Shown here in pieces: positions 24,054-34,690 of a stretch of DNA of 64,000 bases. The translations under genes and the position numbers were made by a program. The notes beneath the pieces were generated by a model. It did no database searches. It was not told the origin of the DNA and saw nothing but the letters and a program-made list of their open reading frames with translations. Position 1 is the stretch's first letter. Each line of letters opens with the position of its first letter. This DNA is from Schoenoplectus triqueter (taxonomy: Eukaryota; Streptophyta; Magnoliopsida; Poales; Cyperaceae): positions 1 to 64,000 of the forward strand of contig CAXKVV010000440.1 in assembly GCA_964058805.1 (NCBI GenBank), written 5' to 3'.

Positions 24054-24442
24054 TGGGGATCAATTGACAATGGTTATTTTGACAATCTTGACAAAGGACT
24101 CTTAAATAAATATAAAAAAATATTAAAAATAGAAAAAAAATTATAGATATATTCTTCTATCTATAGATTGATGGTCATTCAAATTTCATACAATTTTATT
24201 ATCGTTTGATACTCTATTAAAGAATGTTAAATTAGAATCATTATAAATTATATAAAATTTTAATTGTTTTTGATGGAGTATCAAACGATAATGAAATTGC
24301 ATGAAATTTAAATTACCATTAATCTATAAGTAGAAGAACATATCTATGAGGGTTTTTTTCTCTTTTTAAGATTTTTTTCATATTTATTTGAAGATCCATT
24401 GTCAAGATTAACAAAATAAGCCATTGTCAAGGGATCCCCACC
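24051..24442. repeat. Foldback MITE family G, copy 2
   Basis: Starts GAGTGGGGATCAATTGACAA and ends TTGTCAAGGGATCCCCACC. Inner arms carry ATTGATGGTCATTCAAATTT and its complement. Directly preceded by a (TA)n run. Confidence 0.85.
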
Positions 24443-24470
24443 AAATATATATATAGAGAGAGCGTAAAGC

Positions 24471-24803
24471 TAACTTGCTTCTAAGAGCATGAAGTCCATT
24501 CGTAATTCTAATTCAAAAAAATATATCAAATGATGTTCAAATTTTGATTTATCACTCTCATTAAATTCTTTATATTGAAATGTTATGGGTACAAAAATTT
24601 AAGATGTTTTGAGTTTTCTCAGTCACTGTTTTTAATTTTTAAAAATAATGTACAAATATTAATTTTTTATATTCCATAAAATTTTCATATGAACATTTTA
24701 ATAAGAGTGATAAATCAAAAATTGAAAATCATTTGATGTATTTTTTTAGCTAGGATCATGGTAAGGCTCCGTCTCTATGCTTCTAGGAGCACGTTAATTT
24801 TAC
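24471..24803. repeat. Foldback MITE family H, copy 2
   Basis: Starts with GCTAACTTGCTTCTAAGAGC and ends GCTTCTAGGAGCACGTTAA. Arms share the TCATTAAATTCTTTATAT-type block with copy 1 at 20288-20690. A (TC)n tract follows. Confidence 0.7.
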
Positions 24804-24835
24804 TCTCTCTCTCTCTCTATGTATATATATATATA

Positions 24836-25617
24836 GTTAGGCTATAGTGTTATGCATAGTACATATCACCTCTGTACTATGGATATTTTTTTCATTCTCA
24901 AACTTTAAATAGTCAATCTGAACTGTTCAAAATGATTTGCATATAGGGGTGTCAATGGGTAGGGTTGAGTCATATTATTATTTTCTTTTACCCGACCCGA
25001 TTAAATTTGGGTCAAAATTTTTTTAACTCATACCCGACCCATGTAAAATAATTAATTATTTATTAATTATTTTTATATAATTATAAGTAATTAAATATTG
25101 ATTAATTTATAATTAATCTTAATTAGTGTATATTTAAGTTTTAATTAGTACTAAATTACAAAATTACTTCAAAAATCATAATTAATCGGGTCGAGTTGGG
25201 TTGACTCAAACCCGACCCAACCTAATTTGGGTCAAACAAATTAAATTCATACCCGACCCATTTATATTCGGATCATGTCCGCTCAGGTCGGGTTCGGGTC
25301 GGGTTGATAATTGACACCCCTATTTGCATATGAAAATCTAATTGGAGATCAAATTTTATATTTTTTAAAATTTTTTACTATTTTTTATCTAGTTAGAAAA
25401 TCAGTTGATTTAATTATTATGAGACGTTCAAAAGAAATAGTTTTCTAACAATCTAAAAAAAGTAAAAAAAATAAAAAAAATATAAAATTCAGTCCCCAAA
25501 AAAGATTTTAATATTAAAATCATTTTGAGTGGTTTGTATCAACCATTTAAGTTTTGAGAATGAAAAAATAATTCCTAGTATGGGGTGATCTGTACTATGC
25601 ATAACATCATAGCCCAA
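24836..25617. repeat. Foldback MITE family D, copy 1, split by a hAT MITE
   Basis: Left end GTTAGGCTATAGTGTTATGC and right end GCATAACATCATAGCCCAAT are inverted. Removing the nested insert 24944-25322 and one 8-bp duplication restores a foldback element of about 395 bp like other D copies. This gives relative timing: the foldback element came first. Confidence 0.8.
24944..25322. mobile_element. hAT-type MITE with perfect 8-bp target duplication
   Basis: Terminal inverted repeats are TAGGGGTGTCAA and TTGACACCCCTA. The flanking 8-mers are both TTTGCATA (24936-24943 and 25323-25330). Eight-base duplications and TA-starting ends are typical of hAT elements. The interior is non-coding and carries repeated CCCGACCC/GGGTCGGG motifs in both orientations. 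A relative lies at 35809-36201. Confidence 0.9.
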
Positions 25618-25652
25618 TTTTCTTTTTTTCTCTCTCTCTCTCTCTATATATA

Positions 25653-26051
25653 GTCCGACTATGGTGCTTTGCAAAGCACAGAGGCGCTGTGTGCTTTGCG
25701 CTCTTATTCTTAATTTTAAGTCAAAAATGACTGATCCGAACCGTTCAATCTAATCTTCATATCAAAATCTATTAGTAAACCAAAATTTATATTTTTTTAA
25801 ATTTTTTTGCTATTTTTCTGGTGAGGAGAAAAATGACTTGATCTGAAAATTCTGGTTCATCCAAAAATGACGATTTCCCCTCTATCCAAAAAAATAGCAA
25901 ATAAATTTCAAAAAATATAAAATTTGATTTACTAATAGATTTGAATATGGAGATTAGATTGAGCAGTTTGGATCGATCATTTCTGACTTAAAATTAATAA
26001 TAGAGTGCAAAGCACACAACACTCTTGTGTTTTACAAAGCACCATAGCCTA

Positions 26052-26053
<2 letters not shown>
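25653..26053. repeat. Foldback MITE family A, copy 2
   Basis: Starts GTCCGACTATGGTGCTTTGC after TATATATA and ends TTTACAAAGCACCATAGCCT. It closely follows copy 1 at 13129-13513 over its whole length. A (TA)n(GA)n tract follows. Confidence 0.88.
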
Positions 26054-26108
<55 letters not shown>

Positions 26109-26109
<1 letters not shown>

Positions 26110-26238
26110 TTATACTACCGTTAGTCATGAAGTACAAAATATTTTTATACTTCACACCATATCTCTCATTCCCAATTCAAATATCGATCCAACGGTCAAA
26201 GTGTTCTCCGTATTAAAATATACTCGGAGATCAAACTT
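26109..26238. repeat. Left half of a family C foldback element
   Basis: Matches the left arm of family C (GAAGTACAAAATATTTTTAT...GATCAAACTTT) and stops at a (GT)n/(TA)n tract. The same half, ending at the same place, occurs at 32107-32245 in the duplicate segment. Confidence 0.75.
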
Positions 26239-26273
26239 TGTGTGTGTGCGTGCGTGTGTATGTATATATATAT

Positions 26274-26560
26274 ACTCTACAGTGCTACATGTAGAACGCA
26301 TGATCCATGCGCTATGGATTTTTTCTCCGTTTTCAAAGTTCAAATGATAAATCCAATTGTTCAAACTGATTTTCATATTAAAATCTATTTATAAACTAAA
26401 TTTTATATGTTTATAATTTTTCTAGATAGTTAGAAAATCACATTTTTAAAGGATCATAATAATTAAATCAAGTGATTTTCTATTTATTTAGAAAAATTCT
26501 AAAAAATATAAATTTGATTCTACAATTAGATTTTGATATGAAAATCATTTTGAGAAGTAG
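26274..26560. repeat. Family D foldback element, truncated right end
   Basis: Begins CTACAGTGCTACATGTAG and follows family D through both inner arms (AGATAGTTAGAAAATCAC and its complement). It then loses the terminal part near 26560. The counterpart in the duplicate segment is 32258-32545, truncated at the same position, so the loss predates the duplication. Confidence 0.7.
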
Positions 26561-27260
26561 GATATAAGCACCCTATAAGAAAGGAAATAATATCACAGAT
26601 CTATGAATTTTTTTTTTTTTTGGGGGGGGGGTCTTCTCACGCAGCAAGACTACGTATGATAAGGAGAAACACACAAGTTTTAGGCAACACTCACAACAGA
26701 TCGAAATTCAATTTTTGACATAGATCTAAATTGCAATTAACGTTGGGCCAGAACAGAATATCCACAGTAAGAATTGCGAAAAAAGAAACGGTTGTTTATT
26801 CTTAATTTAATACATAAAAAAATTAAATTTCTAAATTTTTAAAGTATGTCACATTATGATTTTTCTTCATCATTGATTTTGTTTAAATTTTTTTATTTTT
26901 TGAACTTAAGGGTTTATATAAAATGGTTTTTCTTTCCTCATTTAAAATAATGTGTAATATACTTAAGATGAAACTTAACTCTTTAAATAATTTAAATAAT
27001 AATTATTATAATTATCATTATTACTTAGTATTTAAAAATATTTTGTCTAATTTTTTTTAATATAAAACTTTATTATATATATTTAAAGAAATATTATTAA
27101 TTATTTATTTGAAAAGAATAATATCACGAAATCTAAATTACATCTCTAATACAAACAATGTTCGTAATGTGACGTCGATAGTGACCATATATTATTAAAC
27201 AATGTTCGTTATGTGATGTCGACACTGACCATATATGTGACACAATCTGATATATATATA

Positions 27261-27650
27261 ATTTGGCTAACATGCTTCCGTAGTTGAAATGCTAATGAGT
27301 AAAATTTTAATTTTTTATACTCAAAATTTTAATTTAAGTAGCTCAATAAATTTTTTATATCATAATCTTATAGAATACTAATTTTCATTGTGTTTGGAAT
27401 TAGTTTACTTTACTTAATGATTTTTGAAATATAGCTTTGAAATAATAGAAAAATAATAAAAAATATATATCAAAAAAATTATTAAGTATAGCAAACTAAT
27501 TTCAAATACGATGAAAAATAGTATAGCACAAGATTATGATATAAAGATTTTATTGAGCTACTTAAATTAAAATTTCAAACATGAAAAATTAAAATTTGAC
27601 TCGTTAGCATTTCGGGTTGAAATGCTAACGGAAGTATGCTAGACAAACTA
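27261..27650. repeat. Foldback MITE family E, copy 2
   Basis: Starts ATTTGGCTAACATGCTTCCG and ends CGGAAGTATGCTAGACAAAC. The stem includes TTGAAATGCTAA and its complement. Present only in segment copy 1, so it inserted after the segment duplicated. Confidence 0.8.
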
Positions 27651-27666
27651 TATATATAGAGAGAGA

Positions 27667-28070
27667 AATGCTAAAATACAACAGTTGCACGGATGCATCC
27701 GTGTACCGCGTTAAAATCTTAAAATTTAAGTTAAAAATGACTTATCTAAACCATTTAATTTATTCTCCATATTAAATTCTTGTACAAAATCAAATTTTAT
27801 ATTTTTTGAAAATTTTTTATTATTTTTGGGTGGAAAGAAAACCATCACTATTGGATGATCCAAAATCTTTAAATTAAGGAACTTTTTTTTGACCCAAAAA
27901 AATAGTAAATTTTTTTCATAAAATATAAAATTTGATTATCTACAAGAATTTTATATGGATAATAAATTGAATGGTTTGAATCGATCATTTTTAATTTAAA
28001 TTTTGAGATTTTGACGCGTTATACGGATGCATCCGTGCAACACGTTGCAACACGTTGCATCTTAGCCTTG
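27667..28070. repeat. Foldback MITE family F with palindromic subterminal motif
   Basis: Starts AATGCTAAAATACAACAGTT and ends AACACGTTGCATCTTAGCCT. Each arm contains the self-complementary motif ACGGATGCATCCGT (27689-27702 and 28023-28036). Also private to segment copy 1. A half copy is at about 21875-22045. Confidence 0.8.
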
Positions 28071-29337
28071 GTAATATATATATATATATATAGTACCATA
28101 TCTACTGGAGGGATGACTGTAGATTGTACCATATCTTCGTAATGTAATGCATCATCTATAGTTGAGCTTTTGTTGGATATGGACAGACTCTATCTTGAAT
28201 TAACCTTTTTTGGAAAACTTTTCACTGTGGATATTTGTAGTGTTCTCCCGGAAATGGTTCTTCGATAGATGTGCAACAGAAACAAATCCACGCAATTGAA
28301 ATTAATTAGTCACTCAACGTACAAGAACATTAATATATATTACTGTAATGATTTTATATATAAATCTTGCTATCTAATTAATATCACTTGTAGTATAAAT
28401 CACATTAAGAAACTAACTAAAATGACAAGAAGCGGATAGAGAAATGAAAAATCCATGATTTTAGCGGCAAATATAATTTTCTCCATGTAGGAAGTTGCAC
28501 GTTCGAATCTCAGATGGGGTCATTTATAGACATTTAAAAGATGAATAATTTAGACTTCTATTTTTACTTAAAAAGGGGGGAAAACAAATGAGCTTAAGCT
28601 ATTGTTAAGCATCGTTCTTGAGGGCCAGATTGAGTTTCTTAAGGGTCAAGTTTAATAAGAGATTTTAGAGTGCTGATTTTAAGGGACTTGATTTTTAAAA
28701 GATAAATCTTACTCTTATTAAGTTTTCCGGACTCTAAGGATCAAATAAGAAATTGATATTTTTTAAGTTAATTTATATTTATATAAAAATATTAAATTAT
28801 ATTTCTCTTTTTTGATATATTTTTTATTTTTCTATTTTTAAGTATAATTAATATATAATATTAAATATTAAAGAAAAAAATTTAGGAAGAATCGGATAAG
28901 GACTATGTTTCATAAAAGTTGATTTAAAAGTGCTTATTTTTTTAAAGTTGAGCCTGACTATTATTATTAGAAAACCCCGAACTATATTTGTAAAGATCGG
29001 ATTTTTAAAGAGCCGATCGAACCAGATTTAAAGACTAAGCCCTTATGAGTACCTACCTATCGCTCTAATATCCATGTTTAAGCCGAGAGAAGGCATAATT
29101 TAGTTCTTTAATAATATCATAAAAAGATTTTCCGTTTAAAACATTAAAATATATATTCGTTCCTTCGATGTAACTATTTGGGGAAAGAACCGAACAACTT
29201 TACGTCACCCCTGCATCAATATTATTTTACCTCTCATTTTGCAAACAAACGTTCTAAGGGAACAACTACATGCGCTGAAGAAAATTAAGTTTTTTTTTGT
29301 AGGAAGTAGGCATTGCTATTTCTTAAATAAAGTTTAT
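28071..29337. other. Gene-free part of segment copy 1
   Basis: No gene. A TA run follows the F element. About 28085-28430 and 29050-29250 align with 33840-34320 and 34340-34550. The stretch 28440-29040 is absent from the other copy and has no recognisable ends. Confidence 0.55.
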
Positions 29338-29675
29338 ATGAAGGGGAGGGAAATTTTTACAATGGACTTTTAAATAAATACTAAAAATATTAAAAATAGA
29401 AAAAAATTAAAAAATATATTTTTTTACTTATAGATTGATATTATTTTAAATTTAATATAATTTCATTAACATTTGATAGTTCAACAAAGATCGTTAAATT
29501 GATACCATTGCAAATTGAATAAAATTTTGATGGTGATGAACATCAAACAATAATAAAATCGCATGATTGAAACACCATCAATTTATAGGTAAAAGAACAT
29601 ATTTATAATTTTTTTTCTATTTTAAATTCTTTTATTATTTATTTAAAAAAAATATTATCAAGATTTTTAAAATTG
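29338..29675. repeat. Foldback MITE family G, diverged copy
   Basis: Both arms carry the eroded family G blocks (ACTTATAGATTGATATTATT and its complement ACACCATCAATTTATAGGT). Both termini are degenerate. Confidence 0.6.
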
Positions 29676-29924
29676 GACTATAATTTATACACAATATATG
29701 TAAATCATAAAGAAAATTTTGTGCTAGCAAATATCGTCCGACAATTTTAATGACAATACGACCAATTATTCTAATTTTTGTCATCATTTGTTGAATATTT
29801 CTATTTTGTAACCCATAAAAATATAGTCAATGCATTCACCAAGAAATGAACTGATAGCGCAGCTATGTATTAGCCGTTATTAAAAATGATTTTTTTTATC
29901 ATGAGTGTGTTGTCACTCACCTTT

Positions 29925-30308
29925 CTTTTGAGTATGTTGTCACTCTTGTTACCGATAAGCTTGGCAGCCCATTTTTGTAAGGGACCAAGTTCTACAAGTG
30001 TAAAAATCCTTTTTAAATATATCGGCTCAACCTCAATTGTTAGAGGTTGAATGTCCCGGAGACGTAGGCATTGTTGAAGCCGAACTCCGTTACATCTCGT
30101 GTTCTTGCTTTATATTTACTTTATTTTCTCACGTTTTTTTGATTGTTATATTCTTGTGAGAATTGTATTGTTTTAAATCGTATTCCGCTGCCATTACACT
30201 TGAACATTAAGCCCCAAACCGGTTTATACATTTCTACCTTAGATTCTTTACATTCTTGCACCTTCTTGACCTTTCAATACCACCATCCTAAGGGCTTCAA
30301 AGGTCTAT
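29925..30308 (+). repeat. Truncated LTR fragment, same family as the solo LTR at 51748-52918
   Basis: It is the inverted equivalent of 51748-52140. Shared blocks include the GACGTAGGCATTG motif, TTGTTAGAGGTTGA and GCTTCAAAGGTCTATCA. The LTR end (..CTATCA) is intact but the start is missing. Confidence 0.8.
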
Positions 30309-30466
30309 CAATAACAAACAAATTCAAAAAATATATAATTTGATCTTGAAAGATATTTTAATATCAAGATTATGTTCAACGGTTTGAATCGGCCATTAAA
30401 AAATTTAAATTCGAGATACGGACGTGAAGCACAAGAGGTTTGGTGCTCCATGGAGCACCCTTGTCT

Positions 30467-30470
<4 letters not shown>
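30309..30470. repeat. Right half of a family B foldback element
   Basis: Starts in the centre of family B (TTCAAAAAATATATAATTTG), runs through the right arm (GATACGGACGTGAAGCACAA) and ends GGAGCACCCTTGTCTATC before (TC)n(TA)n. It directly abuts the LTR fragment, suggesting the LTR or a deletion removed the left half. Confidence 0.7.
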
Positions 30471-30522
<52 letters not shown>

Positions 30523-30528
30523 CTATAT

Positions 30529-30925
30529 GAGTTCGACTATGGTGGTTTGCAAAGCACAGAGTCGGTGTGTGCTTTGCGCTCTATTTTAATCAAGTCATAA
30601 ATAATCGATCTGAACTGTTCAATCTAATCTTCATATCAAAATCTATTAGTAAACCAAATTATATATTTTTTAGGATTTTTTGCTATTTTTTTCTGATGAT
30701 GAGAAAATGACTTGATCTGAGAATTCTGATTTATCCAAACATGACAGTTTCCCCCCTATTAAAAAAATTAGTAAATGAATTCCAAAAAATATAAAATTTA
30801 GTTTACTAATAGATTTTGATATTGAGATTAGATTTAACGGTTTGGATCAATCATTTCTGACTTAAAATTAATAATAAAGCGTAAAACACACATCGCTCTT
30901 GTGCCTTGCAAAGCACCATAGTATA
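30529..30925. repeat. Foldback MITE family A, copy 3
   Basis: Starts GAGTTCGACTATGGTGGTTT and ends TTGCAAAGCACCATAGTATA. Arms match copies 1 and 2. Flanked by (TC)n(TA)n on the left and (TC)n(TA)n(GA)n on the right. Confidence 0.85.
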
Positions 30926-30927
30926 AT

Positions 30928-30995
<68 letters not shown>

Positions 30996-30998
<3 letters not shown>

Positions 30999-31818
30999 AG
31001 GCTACAGTGCTACGTGTAGTATAGATAATCTATGTGCTATGAACTATTTCTCTATCCTTAAAGTTCAAATGATCTATCTAACTGGTCAAATAATTTTCAT
31101 ATGAAAATTTAGTTGGAGACCAAATTATATATATTTTTTAAAAATATTTACTATTTTTAAGATAGTTAGAAATAAAATTCTAAATAGCAATTATTATGCC
31201 ATCACGACACAGTCATAAAAAAATCTATCACGCTATAGTATGTTATTTTAGTTGTTATTTCAGATAAGGAAGGGAACCCAATAAAAAAATAAGAGAAAGA
31301 TGTAAGTTGGGGTCAAATTAGAATGTTGATAGCAGAGAAGAAAGAAATTTTAATCTAAATTTTATATAGAGTGATTAAGATTATATGTAAGATCTTGTTC
31401 TTAGCTTTTCAAGTATTTTGAATCACCTCAATCAAAATTCGGATGAAGAAATTATGATCATTTTAAATTTATTGTATATTAACAAATATACGATAGAGTA
31501 CAATAGCGTCGTTATACTCTATACCCAATAGCGGCTTGCTATTGCCGCTATAGTACAAATAGCACACATAATGCAGTGTAGATGCATATCATAGCATTTA
31601 AATTTTGAAAATGCTATAACACGTTATTTAGAACACTAGTTAGAAATATCACTTTATTTTCTAACTATTTTAAAAAATAGTAAAAAAATTTTGGTTTCCA
31701 ACTAGATTTTCATTTGAAAAATATTTTGACCTATCGGGTAGTCCATTTAAACTTTAAAAATAAAAAATTAGTCCTAGCACATTGATCATCCGTACTATGC
31801 ATAGAACGGTAGCCTAAC
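30996..31818. repeat. Foldback MITE family D, copy 2, split by a different hAT MITE
   Basis: Ends are GTTAGGCTACAGTGCTACGT and GCATAGAACGGTAGCCTAAC. Subtracting 31173-31638 and one 8-bp duplication leaves a foldback element of about 350 bp. Confidence 0.8.
31173..31638. mobile_element. hAT-type MITE with perfect 8-bp target duplication
   Basis: Left end TAAAATTCTAAATAGC and right end GTTATTTAGAACACTA are imperfect inverted repeats. GTTAGAAA flanks both sides (31165-31172 and 31639-31646). A central inverted pair ATAGCGGC/GCCGCTAT lies near 31530-31553. No coding sequence. Confidence 0.8.
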
Positions 31819-31834
31819 TCTCTCACTATATATA

Positions 31835-32095
31835 TAATTGAAGATCAAATTTTAGAAAATTTTTACTATTTTCTAGCTTGTTAGAAAATCATTTGATTTA
31901 ATTATTATGAGTTGTTTAAAAGAAGTGATTTTTTAACTATCTAAAAAAAGAAAAAAGAAATCAGTCCCAATAAGTTTTTCATATGAAAATCATTTTGAGC
32001 GGTTCGAATCAACCATTTATGTTTTGAGAGTGAAAAACTAATTCATAGTATGAGAGTAATCTGTACTATGCATAACACCATGGTACAACTCTCTC
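31835..32095. repeat. Right part of a family D foldback element
   Basis: Matches family D from the inner left arm (GATCAAATTTTAGAAAATTT) through the right end (ACTATGCATAACACCATGGT). The left terminus is missing and a TATATATA tract sits at the break. Confidence 0.7.
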
Positions 32096-32106
32096 CCTAT
32101 ATATAG

Positions 32107-32245
32107 AGTTATGCTACAATTATTCACGAAGTACAAAATATTTTTGTACCTCGCACCGCATCTCTCATCCTTGAATTCAAAACATTTATTCAACCGTTCA
32201 TATTATTCTCCATATTAAAATATAATTGGAGGTCAAACTTTATAT
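32107..32245. repeat. Left half of a family C foldback element (duplicate of 26109-26238)
   Basis: Begins GTTATGCTACAATTATTCAC and stops after GGAGGTCAAACTTT at a TATATATAG tract, the same breakpoint as its counterpart in segment copy 1. Confidence 0.75.
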
Positions 32246-32257
32246 ATATAGTTGCTC

Positions 32258-32545
32258 TACGGTGCTACGCGTAACACAGATCACCCATGTGTTATAGGTT
32301 GTTTCTCAATTTTTAAAGTTTAAATGATCAATCAGACCATTCAATATAATTTTCATATTAAAATCTAGTTGTAAATCAAATTTTATATTTTATAATTTTA
32401 TTATTTTTTAGATAGTTGAAAAAACTCTTTTTTTGAATGGCTCATAATAATTAAATTAAGTGATTCTCTATCTATTTAAAAAATATAAACTTTACTGTAC
32501 AACTAGAGATTTTAATATGAAAATAATTTTACGAGGTGAGATAAA
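32258..32545. repeat. Truncated family D element (duplicate of 26274-26560)
   Basis: Begins CTACGGTGCTACGCGTAACA and loses its right terminus at the same place as 26560, followed by the shared AAGAAAGGAAATAATATCAC block. Confidence 0.7.
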
Positions 32546-32734
32546 AGCATCCTGAAAGAAAGGAAATAATATCACAGATCTATGAATTTGTTTTTTTGTT
32601 GGTAAATCTTCTCATGCAGCAAGAATACGTATGATAAGGAAACAGAAAAGGGAAACACACGTTTTAGTCACCACTCACAATAAGAAACGAGAAAAAAAAA
32701 GAAACCAATGCATATTTTTAATATATAAAGAGAG

Positions 32735-33740
32735 TTAATCTTTGAAACTTTTCAAGCACATCATATCATCATTTTTTTTTCACCGTTAATTTTATTTAAA
32801 TCTTTTCATCTTCTTCAATTTAAAGGTTTATATAAAATAGTTTCTTTCTCCTAGTCCCTGATCGATGACGAAGGCGATTTTGGTCTCGTCTCTGGGTGCA
32901 TCTTAATTTGATTGTATCCTGATAACACATCCATGATATCTTTTATATGATCATTTATAGATTATTATGTGTCTAATTATATTATTTATTATTATAATAA
33001 TTATTTAGGGTTAACTTTTTAAGCTTTTTAAATATATCACATCATTATTTTTTTCACCATTGATTTTGTTTAAATCTTTTCATCTTCTTCCATCCAAGGG
33101 TTTATATAAAATAGTTTCTCTCTCCTCATTTAAAATAGTATTTCAGGTAAAACTTAACTCTTAAAATGATCTATTTTTTTATATGATAATTCATAAATTA
33201 TTATGTGTCTAATTATATTATTTATTACTATAATAATAATTATTAAAATTATCATTATTATTTAGTATTTAAAAATATTATGTCTAAAATTTATTAAATA
33301 TATTTAAAATTTTATATTATTAATTATTAATTTGAGGACTATATTGTCGGGATTATGCCCGAGTTACAGCCCGAGCATTACATAAAGAGAGTTATGTTTT
33401 CAGCCTTTTCAAGCATGCCACATCATCAATTTTTTCATCATTTATTTTGTTTTAATCTTTTCATCTTATTAAATGTAAATGTTCATATAAATTAATTTCT
33501 CTCTCTCCTCATTTAAAGTAAGGTGTATTATATTTAAGGTGAAACTTAACTCTTAAAATGTTCTAATTTTTTATATGATCTTTATAGATTATTATATGTT
33601 AGTTATATTATTTATTATTATAGTAATTATTATTATTTTTAGCATTTAAAAATATTGTGTATACTTTTTTAATATAAATATTATTAAATATATTTAAAAA
33701 TTTATATTACTAATAAATTATTTAAGAACTATATTGTGAG
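32735..33740. repeat. Three diverged tandem units of about 300 bp
   Basis: The blocks CACCATTGATTTTGTTTAAA-like, GGTTTATATAAAATAGTTTC-like, TGAAACTTAACTCTTAAAAT-like and ATTATATTATTTATTA recur in order at about 32780-33000, 33050-33300 and 33430-33700. Segment copy 1 has only one unit (26815-27110), so the expansion followed the segment duplication. Confidence 0.65.
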
Positions 33741-34624
33741 GCGAATATGAATTGCAGTTCTAGTACAAACAATCTTCGTAATGTAATGTCGACACTGACC
33801 ATATATAAATATATGTGACACAATTTGATATATATTATACAGTACCATATCTACTGGAGGGATACCGAAAATAGTACCGTATCTATAGTTGAGTTTTTTT
33901 TAGAATATGGATAGATTCCATCTTTAATTAACCTTTTTTGGAAAACTTTTCACGTAGTCGATTTTTGTAGTGTCCTCCCAGTCCCGGAAAAGGTTCTCTG
34001 ATCGATGTGCATGCATGATAGCAACAAAAACAAATCCAAGCGATTGAAATTATAGTCATTCAACAAGAACATTAATATATATAACTCTAATAATTTCATA
34101 TATAAATCTTGCTACTAATAAGTAGCGGAGCCATCTTTGTTATATTGGGTGCAAATGAGCTCACTCAGATTTGAAAAATTACTTTATATATAACAAATTA
34201 AATGATTTTTAATTAATACTGTTGACATCAATGAAATTATTTTCTTCCTCCGTCACTTTACCTAATTAACATCACTTGTAGTATAAATCACATTAAGAAA
34301 CCAAGCACCTAAAATGACAAGCTGACAGAAATCCAAGCTTAACCTATCGCTAGCTCTAATATCCATGTTTATGATGAGAGAAAGCAGAATTTAGTTCTTT
34401 AATAATATCATTAAAAAAAGATAATCCCTTTAAAACATTAAAATGTATTTTCGTTCCTTCGATATAAATATTTGGGGAAGAACAAAACAATTTTACGTCA
34501 CAATAGTATCAATATTATTTTACTCTCATTTTGCAAACAAACAAAGGGAATAATTAGGGGCTAAAACAGAAAAGATCGGTAGAAGATGTCTGAGTTAAGA
34601 AAATAACATGTCTAGATCAAATGG

Positions 34625-34690
34625 TTTAATATTTATTTAAAATTTCATTATCAACATTTTTAAAATAAACCATTGTCAGGATCCCTTATG
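34625..34690. repeat. Family G foldback fragment
   Basis: Only the right terminus is left (ATATTTATTTAAAATTTCAT..., AATAAACCATTGTCAGGATC). No left arm is nearby. Confidence 0.5.

Larger units (their letters stand above)
22688..29250. repeat. Segmental duplication, copy 1 (collinear with 29668-34550)
   Basis: Anchors occur in the same order in both copies: 22688-22920 with 29668-29905, family A elements 25653 with 30529, half C element 26109 with 32107, the CTTCTCACGCAGCAAGA block near 26633 with 32608, the CATATCTACTGGAGGGAT block at 28089 with 33844, and the TAATATCCATGTTTA block near 29067 with 34359. Copies differ by several elements private to one side (E and F insertions at 27261-28070 here, for example). 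Breakpoints are approximate. Confidence 0.8.
29668..34550. repeat. Segmental duplication, copy 2 (collinear with 22688-29250)
   Basis: See copy 1 for paired anchors. This copy has its own insertions: an LTR fragment at 29925-30308, a family D element with nested hAT MITE at 30996-31818, and an internal triplication at 32735-33740. Confidence 0.8.
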
